Source: Sphingobacteriales bacterium (lineage in GTDB: Bacteria; Bacteroidota; Bacteroidia; Sphingobacteriales; Sphingobacteriaceae). Taken from it: DNA of 64,000 bases. Under the pieces are notes generated by a model, which was not told where the DNA came from, ran no database searches, and saw only the letters and a list, made by a program, of their open reading frames with translations. Shown in pieces: positions 10,814-21,056 of the stretch (the first letter of the stretch is position 1; each line of letters begins with the position of its first letter). Both the position numbers and the translations under genes were made by a program. The stretch lies in NCBI GenBank assembly GCA_028288165.1, contig JAQBOG010000033.1, forward strand, positions 62,001 to 126,000. The letters are read 5' to 3'.

Positions 10814-12530
10814 TTATTTTACGATCTAAATTTATAGATTTTGCTCCTCCAGCCTTCGCCTTTACCCATTGGCCTATGGCTTTTTCCTTTTCACCAACAC
10901 TGTAGAGTATATCGCCATAATGTTCTATCTGAACAGGGCTGCTGTTCTTATCATTTTCAATTGCTTTTTCTATCCAAACTTTGGCTTCGTCAAATCTTTT
11001 AAGTTTAAACAGAATCCATGCATAGGTATCCTGTGAGGATGCATTGTTTGGTACCAACTCATTCGAACGACGAGACATGATTTCAGCTTTATCCAACTTG
11101 TCACCCCTTAACGATAAATAATACGCATAATTGTTTAATGTATAACTATTATTAGGTAGGTATTCTAACGACTTTTCATAAGAAACATCAGATTCCTTAT
11201 ACTTTTTAACTGCATTATAAGAATCTCCAAGACTTGAATAGATTTGACCCAAAACGTCACTGTTTTCTGTTTCAAGGTTAGCGGCATTTTTAAAATAAGT
11301 GATCGCTTTATCATGTTTTTGGATTTGCGCATAGGCAATACCTGTATATAGATGCAAAGCCGCTTGATTTGGAAATATCTCCAATGCTTCGTCTCCATCT
11401 TTAATGGCTTGTTTAAAATCACTGACGCTTACATCAATTCGAACAAGTTGCTCCCAAATTTGATATACCTGGCTATTTAATTTTAGGGCAGTTCGATAAA
11501 CTTCTGCAGCTTGCGGATATTTCTGCTGCTGAAATAAAACATCCCCGTAAACCGCGAAAACCTTAGGATCTTCTGGGTGTATATTGGTTGCTATTTTTGA
11601 TAACTCTTCTGCATATGCTCTTGCTTTAATGTCAGAAAACAAAGGAAAAAATGAAAGGACGATCCTAACTTTTTCATCTACGTTTAAATTATAATCTTTA
11701 AAGGCTTCTTTTAGCTCGATGAATGAGTTGTCGAATTGATTAATTGACCGGTAATGATCTGCTAAACTTAAGCGAACCATTGCATTTTCCGGCGCTACCG
11801 TTTTTGCTTTTAACAGTATTTCAATTGATTTATCCCATTCTTTATTTTTACCGTAAATTTCGCTTAAATAAAGGTAATTACGTACTTCATTCGGACTCTG
11901 AGTGATCTGTTTCAACAATTCCGACACCGCTTTTTCAGGCTTTCCTTGCTGGACGAAAATTTGTTCCCTCGCTAGTGAAAGATCATTGGAGGAGCCAAAT
12001 CGATTCTCTATCTCTTGATAAACTAATAACGCTTCTTTAGTTTTCTTTAAATTGAGTAAGGCACTTGCTTTATCATAATAATATTCCTCTACATCTGCCG
12101 ATAAATTGATTAATTGGTCAAAAACAGGTATCGCATCTTTAAAATTATTCGCTTTTTTATAAATGTCTGCTAGCAAGGTCCAATACCAAATATTGTCGGG
12201 CTTAACAGTAACAGCTCGCCTTATAAAACTTTCAGCATCTGCTTCTTCGCCATGATCATGGTATATATTAGCTAGTTCGTACAATGCTGCATCGTTTGCC
12301 GGATCGATGTTTATTACGGCGTGAAATTTTTTACTACTCTCATCAACGTTTTCTGTATACTTAAAACTAATCGCTTCAAAAAATAATTGCTTAACATAGG
12401 TGCTATCCGCAGAACTTAACACTTTTCCTACAACAATAACCGGCTTTGAAGTTGCCTTACTTCCATTCTGTGCAGCAGAGTCAGCAGTTAATCCCAATAA
12501 AATTGTCAGAAGAAATAGTAATTGTTTCAT
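10791..12530 (-). CDS. Tetratricopeptide repeat protein
   Basis: 579 aa with multiple TPR units (e.g. AALYELANIYHDHGEEADAESFIRRAVTVKPDN) and a signal peptide. Confidence 0.9.
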   Translation of the reverse strand: MKQLLFLLTILLGLTADSAAQNGSKATSKPVIVVGKVLSSADSTYVKQLFFEAISFKYTENVDESSKKFHAVINIDPANDAALYELANIYHDHGEEADAESFIRRAVTVKPDNIWYWTLLADIYKKANNFKDAIPVFDQLINLSADVEEYYYDKASALLNLKKTKEALLVYQEIENRFGSSNDLSLAREQIFVQQGKPEKAVSELLKQITQSPNEVRNYLYLSEIYGKNKEWDKSIEILLKAKTVAPENAMVRLSLADHYRSINQFDNSFIELKEAFKDYNLNVDEKVRIVLSFFPLFSDIKARAYAEELSKIATNIHPEDPKVFAVYGDVLFQQQKYPQAAEVYRTALKLNSQVYQIWEQLVRIDVSVSDFKQAIKDGDEALEIFPNQAALHLYTGIAYAQIQKHDKAITYFKNAANLETENSDVLGQIYSSLGDSYNAVKKYKESDVSYEKSLEYLPNNSYTLNNYAYYLSLRGDKLDKAEIMSRRSNELVPNNASSQDTYAWILFKLKRFDEAKVWIEKAIENDKNSSPVQIEHYGDILYSVGEKEKAIGQWVKAKAGGAKSINLDRKINEKKYIE

Positions 12531-12709
12531 TGAGATTATTTAATTAAAATTTATAATTAAGGCTATACAGTGGCATAATCTGTCTTAAATTACTTCATTA
12601 AGTTAAACACGTATATATAATTTTGACATTTGTATTGTTTAATTATACTCCGTAAAAAAATTTATATACAGAACCTCAATCATATTTAACAATTAGAGCT
12701 ATTCAGGTA

Positions 12710-13141
12710 TTAAATCCCTGTATGTCCATATCCACCTTCACCTCTCACAGTTTCGGTTAAAATCTCAACTTTTTCCCAATCAACTTTTTCATGCTTTGCT
12801 ACAATCATTTGTGCTACTCTGTCACCGTTATTAATTTCGAAGTCAGCAGAAGATAAATTGATTAATAAAATTTTTACTTCACCACGGTAATCTGCATCAA
12901 TCGTTCCAGGTGAATTTAAAATGGTAATACCATGCTTAAAAGCAAGCCCACTCCTTGGGCGTATTTGAGCTTCGTATCCAATTGGTAATTCAATAAATAA
13001 TCCGGTAGGTATCAACAACCTTTCCAGTGGTTTTAAGATAATAGTTTCAGTAACATCAGCCCGAAGATCCATCCCCGCAGAGGCAATTGTTTCATATGAA
13101 GGCAATACATTTTCTGATTTATTAATGATACGAATGTTCAT
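12710..13141 (-). CDS. dut: dUTP diphosphatase
   Basis: Motifs [57 protein letters not shown]. Confidence 0.96.
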   Translation of the reverse strand: MNIRIINKSENVLPSYETIASAGMDLRADVTETIILKPLERLLIPTGLFIELPIGYEAQIRPRSGLAFKHGITILNSPGTIDADYRGEVKILLINLSSADFEINNGDRVAQMIVAKHEKVDWEKVEILTETVRGEGGYGHTGI

Positions 13142-13152
13142 TTAAGTTTATA

Positions 13153-14670
13153 TTAGTTTTTAGTGATATCGGGTTTCAAAAGCTTCATAAATTCTGCACG
13201 TTCAATATAAACGCTTATCGCAAGAAAAAGCAGAAAAAGTATGTTTCCAATAATTAAGTTACGTTCAAAAACAACAAAAGATACGTACACGATTACCAGT
13301 GATGCAATCAAATAGGCTACATTCTTTTTTATGTTATATGGGATTGGATAGTTCTTTTGTCCCATCAGGTAAGAAAGTATCATCATGGAAGCATATGCCG
13401 TTAAGGATATCCAGGCAGAGGCCATATAACCGAATCGGGGGATAAAGAGAAAATTCAGAATCAAGGTGAGTGCAGCTCCAATACTTGAAATGTATAATCC
13501 ATACCGAGTTTGATCGGACAATTTGTACCATATTGATAAGTTCATATATATCCCTAAGCTTACATATCCAAACAATAAAATAGGCACCACACGTAAACCC
13601 GACCAATATATTGCCTGTTGAGAAGGGTCTTTGTTAGGTATAAAATATTTTAAAATTTCAATATTAGCGGTTATAGCAACAAAAATCAACGAGACTGCAA
13701 TAATAAAGTAGTTCATTATCGATGCATACGTGTTGCCCGAATTTTTAGCCTTTGAGTGACTGAAGAAGAATGGCTCGGCTCCTAACCTGAAAGCCTGAAC
13801 AAAAATACTAAGGAAGATTGCAATTTTAGCGCAGGCAGCATATATCCCTACTTGCTGCGTGCTAACATTGGCGGGCAAAAGTTGATCTAAAAGAATCTTA
13901 TCAATATTTTCGTTAATGATAAATGAAATATTTGCTATCAACACCGGGAAGCTATAAGTCAGCATTTCCTTAACAAGCTTCCCATCAAACTGAAGTTTAA
14001 GCTGCTTAAATTCTGGAAGCAGTAAAACAAGTGTTACGCAACTTGCAACCAGATTAGAAATGAAGACATATCCAATCCATTTATCTCGGTACCATCCTGA
14101 AAAGAAATTGGCACCAAACCACTGATATTTAATGATCAAGGGAACAAGCTGAACAAGGAAGAGTGTTAGGGATACAGCAACGATAACATTTAAAAACTTT
14201 ATCATACCATACCTAAATGGTCTTCCATCTGCTCGTATTTTTGCAAAGGGTATAACGGCTAAAGCGTCTGCTGCTAATATGTAGATGAAATATTTAACAT
14301 ATTTAACATAGTCTTTATCGGCAATTTGGTTTTTCTTTTGAATAAGAGCGGCAATATCATCTAAAAACAAAAAGGAAAGCAATAAAAACAGACCTGTAGC
14401 GGTGGCTATTGTAATAAAAGCGTTGTTATAAACTTTCTGTTTGTTCTCCTCATGCTTATTAAGGTACCTGAAAAATGTTGTTTCCATTCCAAATGCTAAA
14501 ACCGCATTGGTTATAGAACCCCAACTGTACATTTTAGTAAATATTCCATAAACCTTTGCGGGGAAACTTGATGTAAGAAAAGGAGTAAGAATAAAATTAA
14601 TTAGCCTGGCTACAATTGTACTTAAGCCATAAATAGCTGTTTGACCAGCAAATCTTTTAATTGAGGACAA
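13153..14670 (-). CDS. Polysaccharide/lipid flippase-like multi-TM protein (MOP superfamily)
   Basis: 505 aa; many TM segments; N-terminus RFAGQTAIYGLSTIVARLINFILTPFLT typical of oligosaccharide flippases. Confidence 0.85.
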   Translation of the reverse strand: MSSIKRFAGQTAIYGLSTIVARLINFILTPFLTSSFPAKVYGIFTKMYSWGSITNAVLAFGMETTFFRYLNKHEENKQKVYNNAFITIATATGLFLLLSFLFLDDIAALIQKKNQIADKDYVKYVKYFIYILAADALAVIPFAKIRADGRPFRYGMIKFLNVIVAVSLTLFLVQLVPLIIKYQWFGANFFSGWYRDKWIGYVFISNLVASCVTLVLLLPEFKQLKLQFDGKLVKEMLTYSFPVLIANISFIINENIDKILLDQLLPANVSTQQVGIYAACAKIAIFLSIFVQAFRLGAEPFFFSHSKAKNSGNTYASIMNYFIIAVSLIFVAITANIEILKYFIPNKDPSQQAIYWSGLRVVPILLFGYVSLGIYMNLSIWYKLSDQTRYGLYISSIGAALTLILNFLFIPRFGYMASAWISLTAYASMMILSYLMGQKNYPIPYNIKKNVAYLIASLVIVYVSFVVFERNLIIGNILFLLFLAISVYIERAEFMKLLKPDITKN

Positions 14671-14702
14671 TCTATTGAATGTTTATTTTATGATTAACAA
14701 CA

Positions 14703-14981
14703 CTACAAATTCTTTCTAACTATTTCGAAATTACGGTAGTTCTTCAACTCCCCTTCATGGATATCAACCTTTTCCACAATCGCTTTATCCGAACCTTTAC
14801 TGCAAAACTCCAAAAAAGTTTCTAATGAAAAATCATCACCCTCTGCCTCTATATAAACCGACCCATCCTTTTCATTTTTTATGAAGCCCTTTACGCCTAT
14901 CTGGTCAGCAACAGCTTTCATGGTAGCCCGAAAAAATACCCCCTGAACTTTTCCTTGAACTTGTATGTTTAGATGTTTCAT
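14703..14981 (-). CDS. Acylphosphatase
   Basis: 92 aa; HLNIQVQGKVQGVFFRATMKAVADQIGVKGFIKNEKDGSVYIEAEGD. Confidence 0.93.
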   Translation of the reverse strand: MKHLNIQVQGKVQGVFFRATMKAVADQIGVKGFIKNEKDGSVYIEAEGDDFSLETFLEFCSKGSDKAIVEKVDIHEGELKNYRNFEIVRKNL

Positions 14982-15050
14982 TTTTTATCTGGTAAAGCGT
15001 AATGAGTATTGCGTATTGCGATGACTTTCATGCCATTATTTAGTATTTTG

Positions 15051-15128
15051 GCGTTCGGGCGGGCTTTACGTTACAATCTTTTCGCTCTGGAGAAGAGCAA
15101 AAAGGATTTTCACTGCAATCCCTAACGC
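15051..15128. repeat. Palindromic intergenic element, copy 1 (REP-like)
   Basis: gcgttcggg...ccctaacgc outer stem and AATCTTTTCGCTCT...AGAGCAAAAAGGATT inner stem; second copy at 23365-23460. Confidence 0.7.
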
Positions 15129-15233
15129 AAAACCTAGCAAGTTCAATAACTCGATTTTATGATTTTACTTTTTTGAGTCCTAATCATGTATTTAAAGCTA
15201 AGCTCAGGTTTTAATAAATCATAAAATGTAAAA

Positions 15234-16178
15234 TTAGAAATCAAGTTTACAAATCCGATCTTTTTCGTTCATAAACTCTTCCCAGATTTCCGCTAATATC
15301 TGCGAAGCTGGCTTTATATGGTTAATCAATGCTGAGGATTGGCCAATCTCTAACTCGCCCTCTCGCAAGTTACCTTCGAACATACCCAGCTTTGCTCTCC
15401 CTTTTCCCAAAATATGAGCTAATTCTTCTTTGCTTGCTCCTTTACTTTCCGCCTCTGCGATACGCAGGTACAAATCATTATGTAGGAGTCTGACAGGAAC
15501 CAACGATTTAAGCATTAATTTAGTATCGCCTTCGCGAGCGTTAACAATTGCCTTTTTAAATTCTATATGCGCTGATGATTCTTCAGCCACAGCAAATCCA
15601 GAACCGATTTGTACAGCATCTGCACCGAGCGAAAAAGCCGCCAACATAGATTTTCCTGAGACAATTCCTCCTGCTGCAATGATGGGTATAGATACCGTTT
15701 GTCCAACATAGGGTATTAAACAAAATGTAGTTGTTTCTTCTCTCCCATTATGACCACCTGCTTCAAATCCTTCTGCAACAACGGCATCAACGCCGCAATC
15801 TTCTGCTTTTTTAGCAAATTTACTGTTCGAAACTACGTGTACAACAGATATTCCCTCTTTTTTTAAAATGGATGTCCAGGTAGCCGGATTACCCGCTGAG
15901 GTAAACACTATCTTGACCTTTTCTTCAATTATTACTCGAATGATCTGTTCTATATGTGAATAAATAAGCGGAACATTAACACCAAATGGTTTATTAGTAG
16001 CCTGTTTGCATTTTATGATATGCTCCCTTAAAAGTATGGGATGCATAGAACCTGATCCAATTAAACCTAAACCTCCAGCATTGGAAACCGCAGAAGCCAA
16101 ACGCCATCCACTACACCAAACCATGCCGGCTTGTATAATAGGATATTCAATCGAAAAAAGATTTTTAATTGCATTCAT
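15234..16178 (-). CDS. Nitronate monooxygenase family (2-nitropropane dioxygenase-like) flavoprotein
   Basis: YPIIQAGMVWCSGWRLASAVSNAGGLGLIGSGSM; AEGFEAGGHNGREE; IIAAGGIVSGKSMLAAFSLGADAVQIGSGF. Confidence 0.88.
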   Translation of the reverse strand: MNAIKNLFSIEYPIIQAGMVWCSGWRLASAVSNAGGLGLIGSGSMHPILLREHIIKCKQATNKPFGVNVPLIYSHIEQIIRVIIEEKVKIVFTSAGNPATWTSILKKEGISVVHVVSNSKFAKKAEDCGVDAVVAEGFEAGGHNGREETTTFCLIPYVGQTVSIPIIAAGGIVSGKSMLAAFSLGADAVQIGSGFAVAEESSAHIEFKKAIVNAREGDTKLMLKSLVPVRLLHNDLYLRIAEAESKGASKEELAHILGKGRAKLGMFEGNLREGELEIGQSSALINHIKPASQILAEIWEEFMNEKDRICKLDF

Positions 16179-16218
16179 TCCTGTAAAATTGAACTATTAC
16201 AGTGAATGTACAAGAATT

Positions 16219-17391
16219 TTATACCAGTTTTTTGATGGTAGATTCGGGCGTGAGATTTAAGCCTCTAGTTGCTGTAATTAAATTCAATCCAGGTTTTTTA
16301 CCAATTTCTATAGAACCAAATTTATCATCTATTCCAAGAAAACGAGCCCCGTTCAAAGTTGCCCATGCAATAGAATCAGTTAACGTTAATGAAGGAAAAT
16401 TTTTATGAAGAGTTTTTAGCTCTGATAAAATACAAAGCTTTTCATTGGAAGCTAAACTGTCTGTACCAATAGTAATATTAAAATTATGGCCTAGAAAAAG
16501 TTCAAGCTTTGGAAGTTTATTTTCGATGTATAGGTTTGCATTCGGACAAAAACACCAGGTAATATCACGACCTAAACGATGCAAAAAGTAAATATCTTTG
16601 GCGCTTGTGTAGGTATTATGCACCAATAGTATCTTTTGATTTTTAGGCAGTAAAGGAATGACAGACTGAATAGAATTACGACCTTGAGGTTTAAAAAAAT
16701 CGATATTGATATTTAAAGACTTGTAAAAATCAACAAAGGCACCTGCCTTGTATCTAAAAAACTTATTCTCTTCTTCGCTTTCCTGATTATGAATGCTGAA
16801 CAGATTAAAGGTATCTGAACAAAATAAACGGAAAAATCGGAATAAATCTTTGCAAACTGAATAAGAAGCATGTGGTACAACCGATGATACCAGCGGTAAA
16901 AAATCATCTTTTAAATCTAACCCTGCTCTAAATTTTTGTTTAGCCAATTCAGGCTCAAAGCCTAATATTTCTACAAATGTATGATAGTAGAGTTGACTTT
17001 TAAGTTTAACCTGTTTAGAAATCAACAGGTTGGAAATATCGCCTACAGCCACAATCCCGTTTTCGTACATTGCTTGATCGGCATTGATCATGGCATTTAC
17101 AACGGTGTTTTCTTCAGTATCTCGTTTAGTTATTACATTTTTAATAAAATCAACAAGTCCAACAGATTTGGGAAGTGTACCTTCTAAATGGGAGAGTTCT
17201 AGATGGCAATGACTGTTGATAAATCCAGGAGTTATAATCCCTTCGTATCTCTCTATATCAGAGTCTGTATAGTTAGCTTCTTGAGAATCTGATAAACCTA
17301 TAATTTCATTTTTGTCATTAAGGCAAACAATTCCATTTTTCATGGGTTTACCAGTAACGGTTAAAATATAATCCGCAGTAACTTTCCTTAC
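16219..17391 (-). CDS. Amidohydrolase family protein (SsnA/TrzN-like cytosine deaminase fold)
   Basis: GIITPGFINSHCHLELSHL, LLVHNTYTS, GTDSLASNEKLCILSEL. Substrate not assignable by eye. Start trimmed to MVRKV. Confidence 0.8.
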   Translation of the reverse strand, partial: VRKVTADYILTVTGKPMKNGIVCLNDKNEIIGLSDSQEANYTDSDIERYEGIITPGFINSHCHLELSHLEGTLPKSVGLVDFIKNVITKRDTEENTVVNAMINADQAMYENGIVAVGDISNLLISKQVKLKSQLYYHTFVEILGFEPELAKQKFRAGLDLKDDFLPLVSSVVPHASYSVCKDLFRFFRLFCSDTFNLFSIHNQESEEENKFFRYKAGAFVDFYKSLNINIDFFKPQGRNSIQSVIPLLPKNQKILLVHNTYTSAKDIYFLHRLGRDITWCFCPNANLYIENKLPKLELFLGHNFNITIGTDSLASNEKLCILSELKTLHKNFPSLTLTDSIAWATLNGARFLGIDDKFGSIEIGKKPGLNLITATRGLNLTPESTIKKLV

Positions 17392-17542
17392 CATTAATAA
17401 AACAACAAACAAGTGTATCTTCTGAAATAGCTATTTCAGTTATCATCCAAAGTTAATATTATATGTGTAAAACTGACTAGGGTGTCAGTTAATCTTAACG
17501 TAAAATATTGTTTTATAACTAGTAAACAGCTCTCAGTATTGG

Positions 17543-17550
17543 TACCTTTG
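17543..17550 (+). promoter_or_regulatory. -7 box TACCTTTG immediately upstream of the rlmN GTG start
   Basis: Exact TANNTTTG match ending 4 nt before the start codon. Confidence 0.4.
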
Positions 17551-17554
17551 TGCC

Positions 17555-18607
17555 GTGAATAATCCTTCAAACAAAATTGATATTCGTAGTTTGTCTTTAG
17601 AAGAGCTTAAAAATCATTTTATTGAGATGAATGAACAGGCTTTTAGGGCAAATCAGATCTATGATTGGCTTTGGGTAAAATCATGTACAAATTTTGATGA
17701 CATGAGTAATGTATCAAAATTGTTACGCGTTAAGTTGGCAGATAAATACGTGATTAATGCTGTAAAGGTTGATAAATCGCAATTTAGTTCCGATAGAACT
17801 ATCAAAAGCACGTTCAAACTTTACGATGAGAATATCATTGAAGGTGTATTAATTCCTGCAGCCGATAGAATGACAGCTTGTGTAAGTTCACAAGTTGGAT
17901 GTAGCTTAACGTGTAAATTTTGCGCTACCGGCTACATGGATAGAAAGAGGAACCTAAATGCTGATGAAATCTATGATCAAGTGGTTTTAATAGATCAACA
18001 GGCCAAATTGAATTATCAAATCCCTCTTACCAATATTGTGTACATGGGCATGGGAGAACCTCTTTTGAATTATGCCAATGTATTAAAATCTATAGAACGC
18101 ATTACTTCCGACACCGGTTTAAACATGGCCGCGAAGCGAATAACCGTTTCAACTGCTGGCATTGCAAAAATGATTAAAAAATTGGGCGATGATCAAGTTC
18201 GATTTAACCTTGCCTTGTCATTACACGCTGCTAATGATATTAAGCGGAATGAAATAATGCCGATTAATGAGCAGAATTCTTTGAAAGCGTTAGCCGAAGC
18301 ACTAAAATATTATTTTAGCAAAACGAAAAATCCAGTAACATTTGAATACATCGTTTTTGATAATTTCAATGATGAGTTACAAGATGCTGCAGAACTGGCT
18401 AAATTCTGTAAACACATTCCTTGTAAAGTGAATATCATTGAGTATAACCCTATTTCGTTTGCAGAATATCAAAATGCTGGTGTGGATAAAATAGAAGCCT
18501 TCGCTGATTACCTCAAAAAACAAGGTGTAAATACAAATATCCGAAGAAGCCGCGGAAAAGATATTGATGCAGCCTGCGGACAACTTGCTGTTAAACAAAC
18601 GGCATAA
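17555..18607 (+). CDS. rlmN: 23S rRNA (adenine(2503)-C(2))-methyltransferase RlmN
   Basis: Radical SAM CKFCATGYMDRKRNL; QVGCSLTC; YMGMGEPLLNY. GTG start. Confidence 0.95.
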   Translation: MNNPSNKIDIRSLSLEELKNHFIEMNEQAFRANQIYDWLWVKSCTNFDDMSNVSKLLRVKLADKYVINAVKVDKSQFSSDRTIKSTFKLYDENIIEGVLIPAADRMTACVSSQVGCSLTCKFCATGYMDRKRNLNADEIYDQVVLIDQQAKLNYQIPLTNIVYMGMGEPLLNYANVLKSIERITSDTGLNMAAKRITVSTAGIAKMIKKLGDDQVRFNLALSLHAANDIKRNEIMPINEQNSLKALAEALKYYFSKTKNPVTFEYIVFDNFNDELQDAAELAKFCKHIPCKVNIIEYNPISFAEYQNAGVDKIEAFADYLKKQGVNTNIRRSRGKDIDAACGQLAVKQTA

Positions 18608-18611
18608 GCTT

Positions 18612-18727
18612 TCAGAAGTCAGAAATCAGAAATTAGAAATCAGATTTTTAGATTTCGGTCTTCCTAACTCCTGTTCTTTTAGCCTACCTTCCTCAGACAT
18701 CAGACATCAGTTATCAGACCTCAGTCT
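18612..18727. repeat. Two blocks of degenerate heptad repeat TCAGANN
   Basis: Block 1 18612-18646: TCAGAAG TCAGAAA TCAGAAA TTAGAAA TCAGATT. Block 2 18693-18727: TCAGACA TCAGACA TCAGTTA TCAGACC TCAGTCT. Confidence 0.75.
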
Positions 18728-18796
18728 TACGGTCTTCCCAACTTTCGGACTTACAGACTTTTCTCATCTTCCAGCTAAAAGTTCTATATTGGACTA

Positions 18797-19495
18797 ATGA
18801 AAACCGCATTAGGTTATTGTCAGGATTTTTTTGCTCTGTTCTTCCCAGAACTATGTTCTGCATGTGGCAAAAATCTGTTTAAAAATGAATTGGTCATTTG
18901 CACGAACTGCATTTATAACTTACCGCATACCAATTTCCATAACGACAAAGAAAATAAGGTAGCTAAACAATTATGGGGAAGATTTCCGTTTGAACAGGCG
19001 ACATCATTTCTTTATTTTCAAAAGGGTGGCCTTGTTCAAAAAGCCATGCACCAACTTAAATACAATCATAGTCCTGAAACTGGAGTTAAATTGGGAGAAT
19101 TGTACGCACATCAATTAAAACGGTCGGAAAACTGGATTAAGCCAGACCTGATTATACCAGTACCTTTACATCCGCGAAAGCTTAAAGAAAGAGGATATAA
19201 TCAGAGTGAGTCTATAGCCAATGGAATTGGTTCTGTACTTGACATTGATGTAAATTTGAGCGCACTTCTCCGTACTGTAAACACAACTACACAAACAAAG
19301 AAGTCTAGATTTTCTAGGTTTGAGAACCTAGAAGGCGCCTTTATTATTAAAAATCCAGAAACGCTTCAAGCTAAACATGTATTATTAGTAGATGATGTAG
19401 TAACAACTGGTGCTACATTAGAAGCTTGTAGTCTCACTTTATTAAAGGTACCCGGACTTCTTATAAGTGTTGCCACCATTGCGTTTGCCGAGTAA
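18797..19495 (+). CDS. ComF family protein (phosphoribosyltransferase-like)
   Basis: Zn-binding N-terminus (CSACGKNLFKNELVICTNCIYNLP); PRTase loop HVLLVDDVVTTGATLEAC. Confidence 0.92.
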   Translation: MKTALGYCQDFFALFFPELCSACGKNLFKNELVICTNCIYNLPHTNFHNDKENKVAKQLWGRFPFEQATSFLYFQKGGLVQKAMHQLKYNHSPETGVKLGELYAHQLKRSENWIKPDLIIPVPLHPRKLKERGYNQSESIANGIGSVLDIDVNLSALLRTVNTTTQTKKSRFSRFENLEGAFIIKNPETLQAKHVLLVDDVVTTGATLEACSLTLLKVPGLLISVATIAFAE

Positions 19496-19505
19496 TTACA
19501 CCACT

Positions 19506-20906
19506 ATGTTTAAAGCATTGCTGATTAGTAGATATTTAATTTTGTACGCAGCAGCATTTATTACATTGATAATAAGCTGTAAAAAAGAGAATAGCGTAAC
19601 CACGGATAAGAATGTTCGCTTAGCTTTTTCTACTGATACCATCCTCTTTGACACCATTTTCACTAGTATTGGTTCTGTCACCAAAAGGCTGAAAGTTTAT
19701 AATCATGAAAACCAAGCAATCCGCATTTCGAAGATAAACCTTGAAGATGAATCATCATCTTTTAAAATAAATATCAATGGGAAGGCCGTAAATACTGATA
19801 CAAATATCGAACTTAAAGCAAATGATTCGCTGTATATATATGTAAAAGCCTTAATAGATCCTGATGCCACCACATTACCTTTTATCGTATCCGGCTCTTT
19901 ATCTTTCCTTACAAATGGTAATATGCAGGTAGTACATCTGCAAGCGTATGGTCAAAATGCAAATTTTATAAATGATGTGGAATTAAACCAATCAGCCACC
20001 TGGAACAACGCCCTACCTTATGTAATATACAATTCCATAACAGTGGGCGAAAATGCAACGCTTAACATTCAGAAGGGAACGCAGATATATTTTCATAAGG
20101 ATGCTCGCATGATCATCGCCGGAACTTTGAACGTAACCGGAGAGCTGGATAAAAGAATCGAGTTTGCAAGTGACCGTAAGGAAACGATATATCAGGAGGA
20201 ACCAGGACAATGGTATGGGATAACTTTCCTAAAGAGCAGTAAAGGCAACAATATAAACTACTGTGTTATTAAAAATGCGGTATTTGGGATTTACGTTAAT
20301 CCTTCATCCGACGACAGTCACCCCAAGTTGATGCTCACAAATAGCGTAATAAAAAACATGGAGTCATCTGCCTTAATGCTAGAAAACACCAGTGCGGTGG
20401 CATTTAATAACTTAATTTATAATTGTGGGCAGTATCTTGTGTATGCTGTGTCTGGAGGGAGTTATAATTTTAAACAAAATACATTTGCAGCCTTTAATTA
20501 TAATTTTTCAAGGTCAAGTCCGGCTCTTTCTTTTTCTTCTAATTATTTATCTGCATCCGGCAGCTCAAGCACCAACTTGCTAGCGCTTAACTTAACTAAT
20601 AACCTAATTTGGGGAAGCTATGATAACGAACTCTTCATTGACCAAAAGAACTTAGATCAATCGTTAATTACAATAAGCACCAACTTCGTAAAATATAAAT
20701 CCGACTTCGTAATTAATAATTCTAATATCCTCAATAAAGATCCTTTATTCATAAACGCCCGCAAAGAAAACTTTAGGCTAAGCATTGAAAGTCCCGCCCT
20801 GTCCAAAGGCTTAGATCTTAGTACGGACATGTATTTCAATCCATATTTATCAAAAACGCTCGATGGTAAAACAAGAACATTTCTTTCAGATTTAGGATGT
20901 TTTTAA
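19506..20906 (+). CDS. Putative lipoprotein with right-handed parallel beta-helix repeats
   Basis: Lipobox LIISCKKE; beta-helix-like segments (GITFLKSSKGNNINYCVIKNAVFGIYVNP...). Start trimmed to ATG 19506. Confidence 0.75.
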   Translation: MFKALLISRYLILYAAAFITLIISCKKENSVTTDKNVRLAFSTDTILFDTIFTSIGSVTKRLKVYNHENQAIRISKINLEDESSSFKININGKAVNTDTNIELKANDSLYIYVKALIDPDATTLPFIVSGSLSFLTNGNMQVVHLQAYGQNANFINDVELNQSATWNNALPYVIYNSITVGENATLNIQKGTQIYFHKDARMIIAGTLNVTGELDKRIEFASDRKETIYQEEPGQWYGITFLKSSKGNNINYCVIKNAVFGIYVNPSSDDSHPKLMLTNSVIKNMESSALMLENTSAVAFNNLIYNCGQYLVYAVSGGSYNFKQNTFAAFNYNFSRSSPALSFSSNYLSASGSSSTNLLALNLTNNLIWGSYDNELFIDQKNLDQSLITISTNFVKYKSDFVINNSNILNKDPLFINARKENFRLSIESPALSKGLDLSTDMYFNPYLSKTLDGKTRTFLSDLGCF

Positions 20907-20973
20907 AAATTTGGGTAACCTTTCACACTCGTTTCCCGTAATTAAATCCGAGAGCGTTAATTTAGAATGATAG

Positions 20974-20999
20974 AGCTGATACCTTAGAGGTTTTCAGCT
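20974..20999 (+). terminator. Hairpin downstream of the beta-helix lipoprotein
   Basis: AGCTGATACCTTAGAGGTTTTCAGCT imperfect inverted repeat; T-rich sequence follows. Confidence 0.45.
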
Positions 21000-21023
21000 T
21001 TATCTATTTTATAGCCTTTTTTA

Positions 21024-21056
21024 AAAGTCAAAAGTTATAAGTTTAAAGTTCAAAGC
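21024..21056. repeat. Period-7 repeat AAAGTNN
   Basis: AAAGTCA AAAGTTA TAAGTTT AAAGTTC AAAGC. Confidence 0.55.

Noticed and set aside
11165-11422. 85-aa ORF nested inside the TPR gene in another frame
   Set aside because: Shadow ORF of a long confident CDS.
15051-15128. Rho-independent terminator only
   Set aside because: A near-identical element with conserved blocks and a different loop recurs at 23365-23460, and outer stems extend well beyond a terminator hairpin, so a repeat family is favoured; a terminator role is not excluded.
18612-18727. CRISPR array
   Set aside because: Units are 7 nt with no spacers and drift in sequence; this is a simple degenerate tandem repeat.
18564-18797. 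77-aa + strand ORF over the heptad repeats
   Set aside because: Its translation is mostly the heptad repeat; it overlaps the rlmN end and has no domain.
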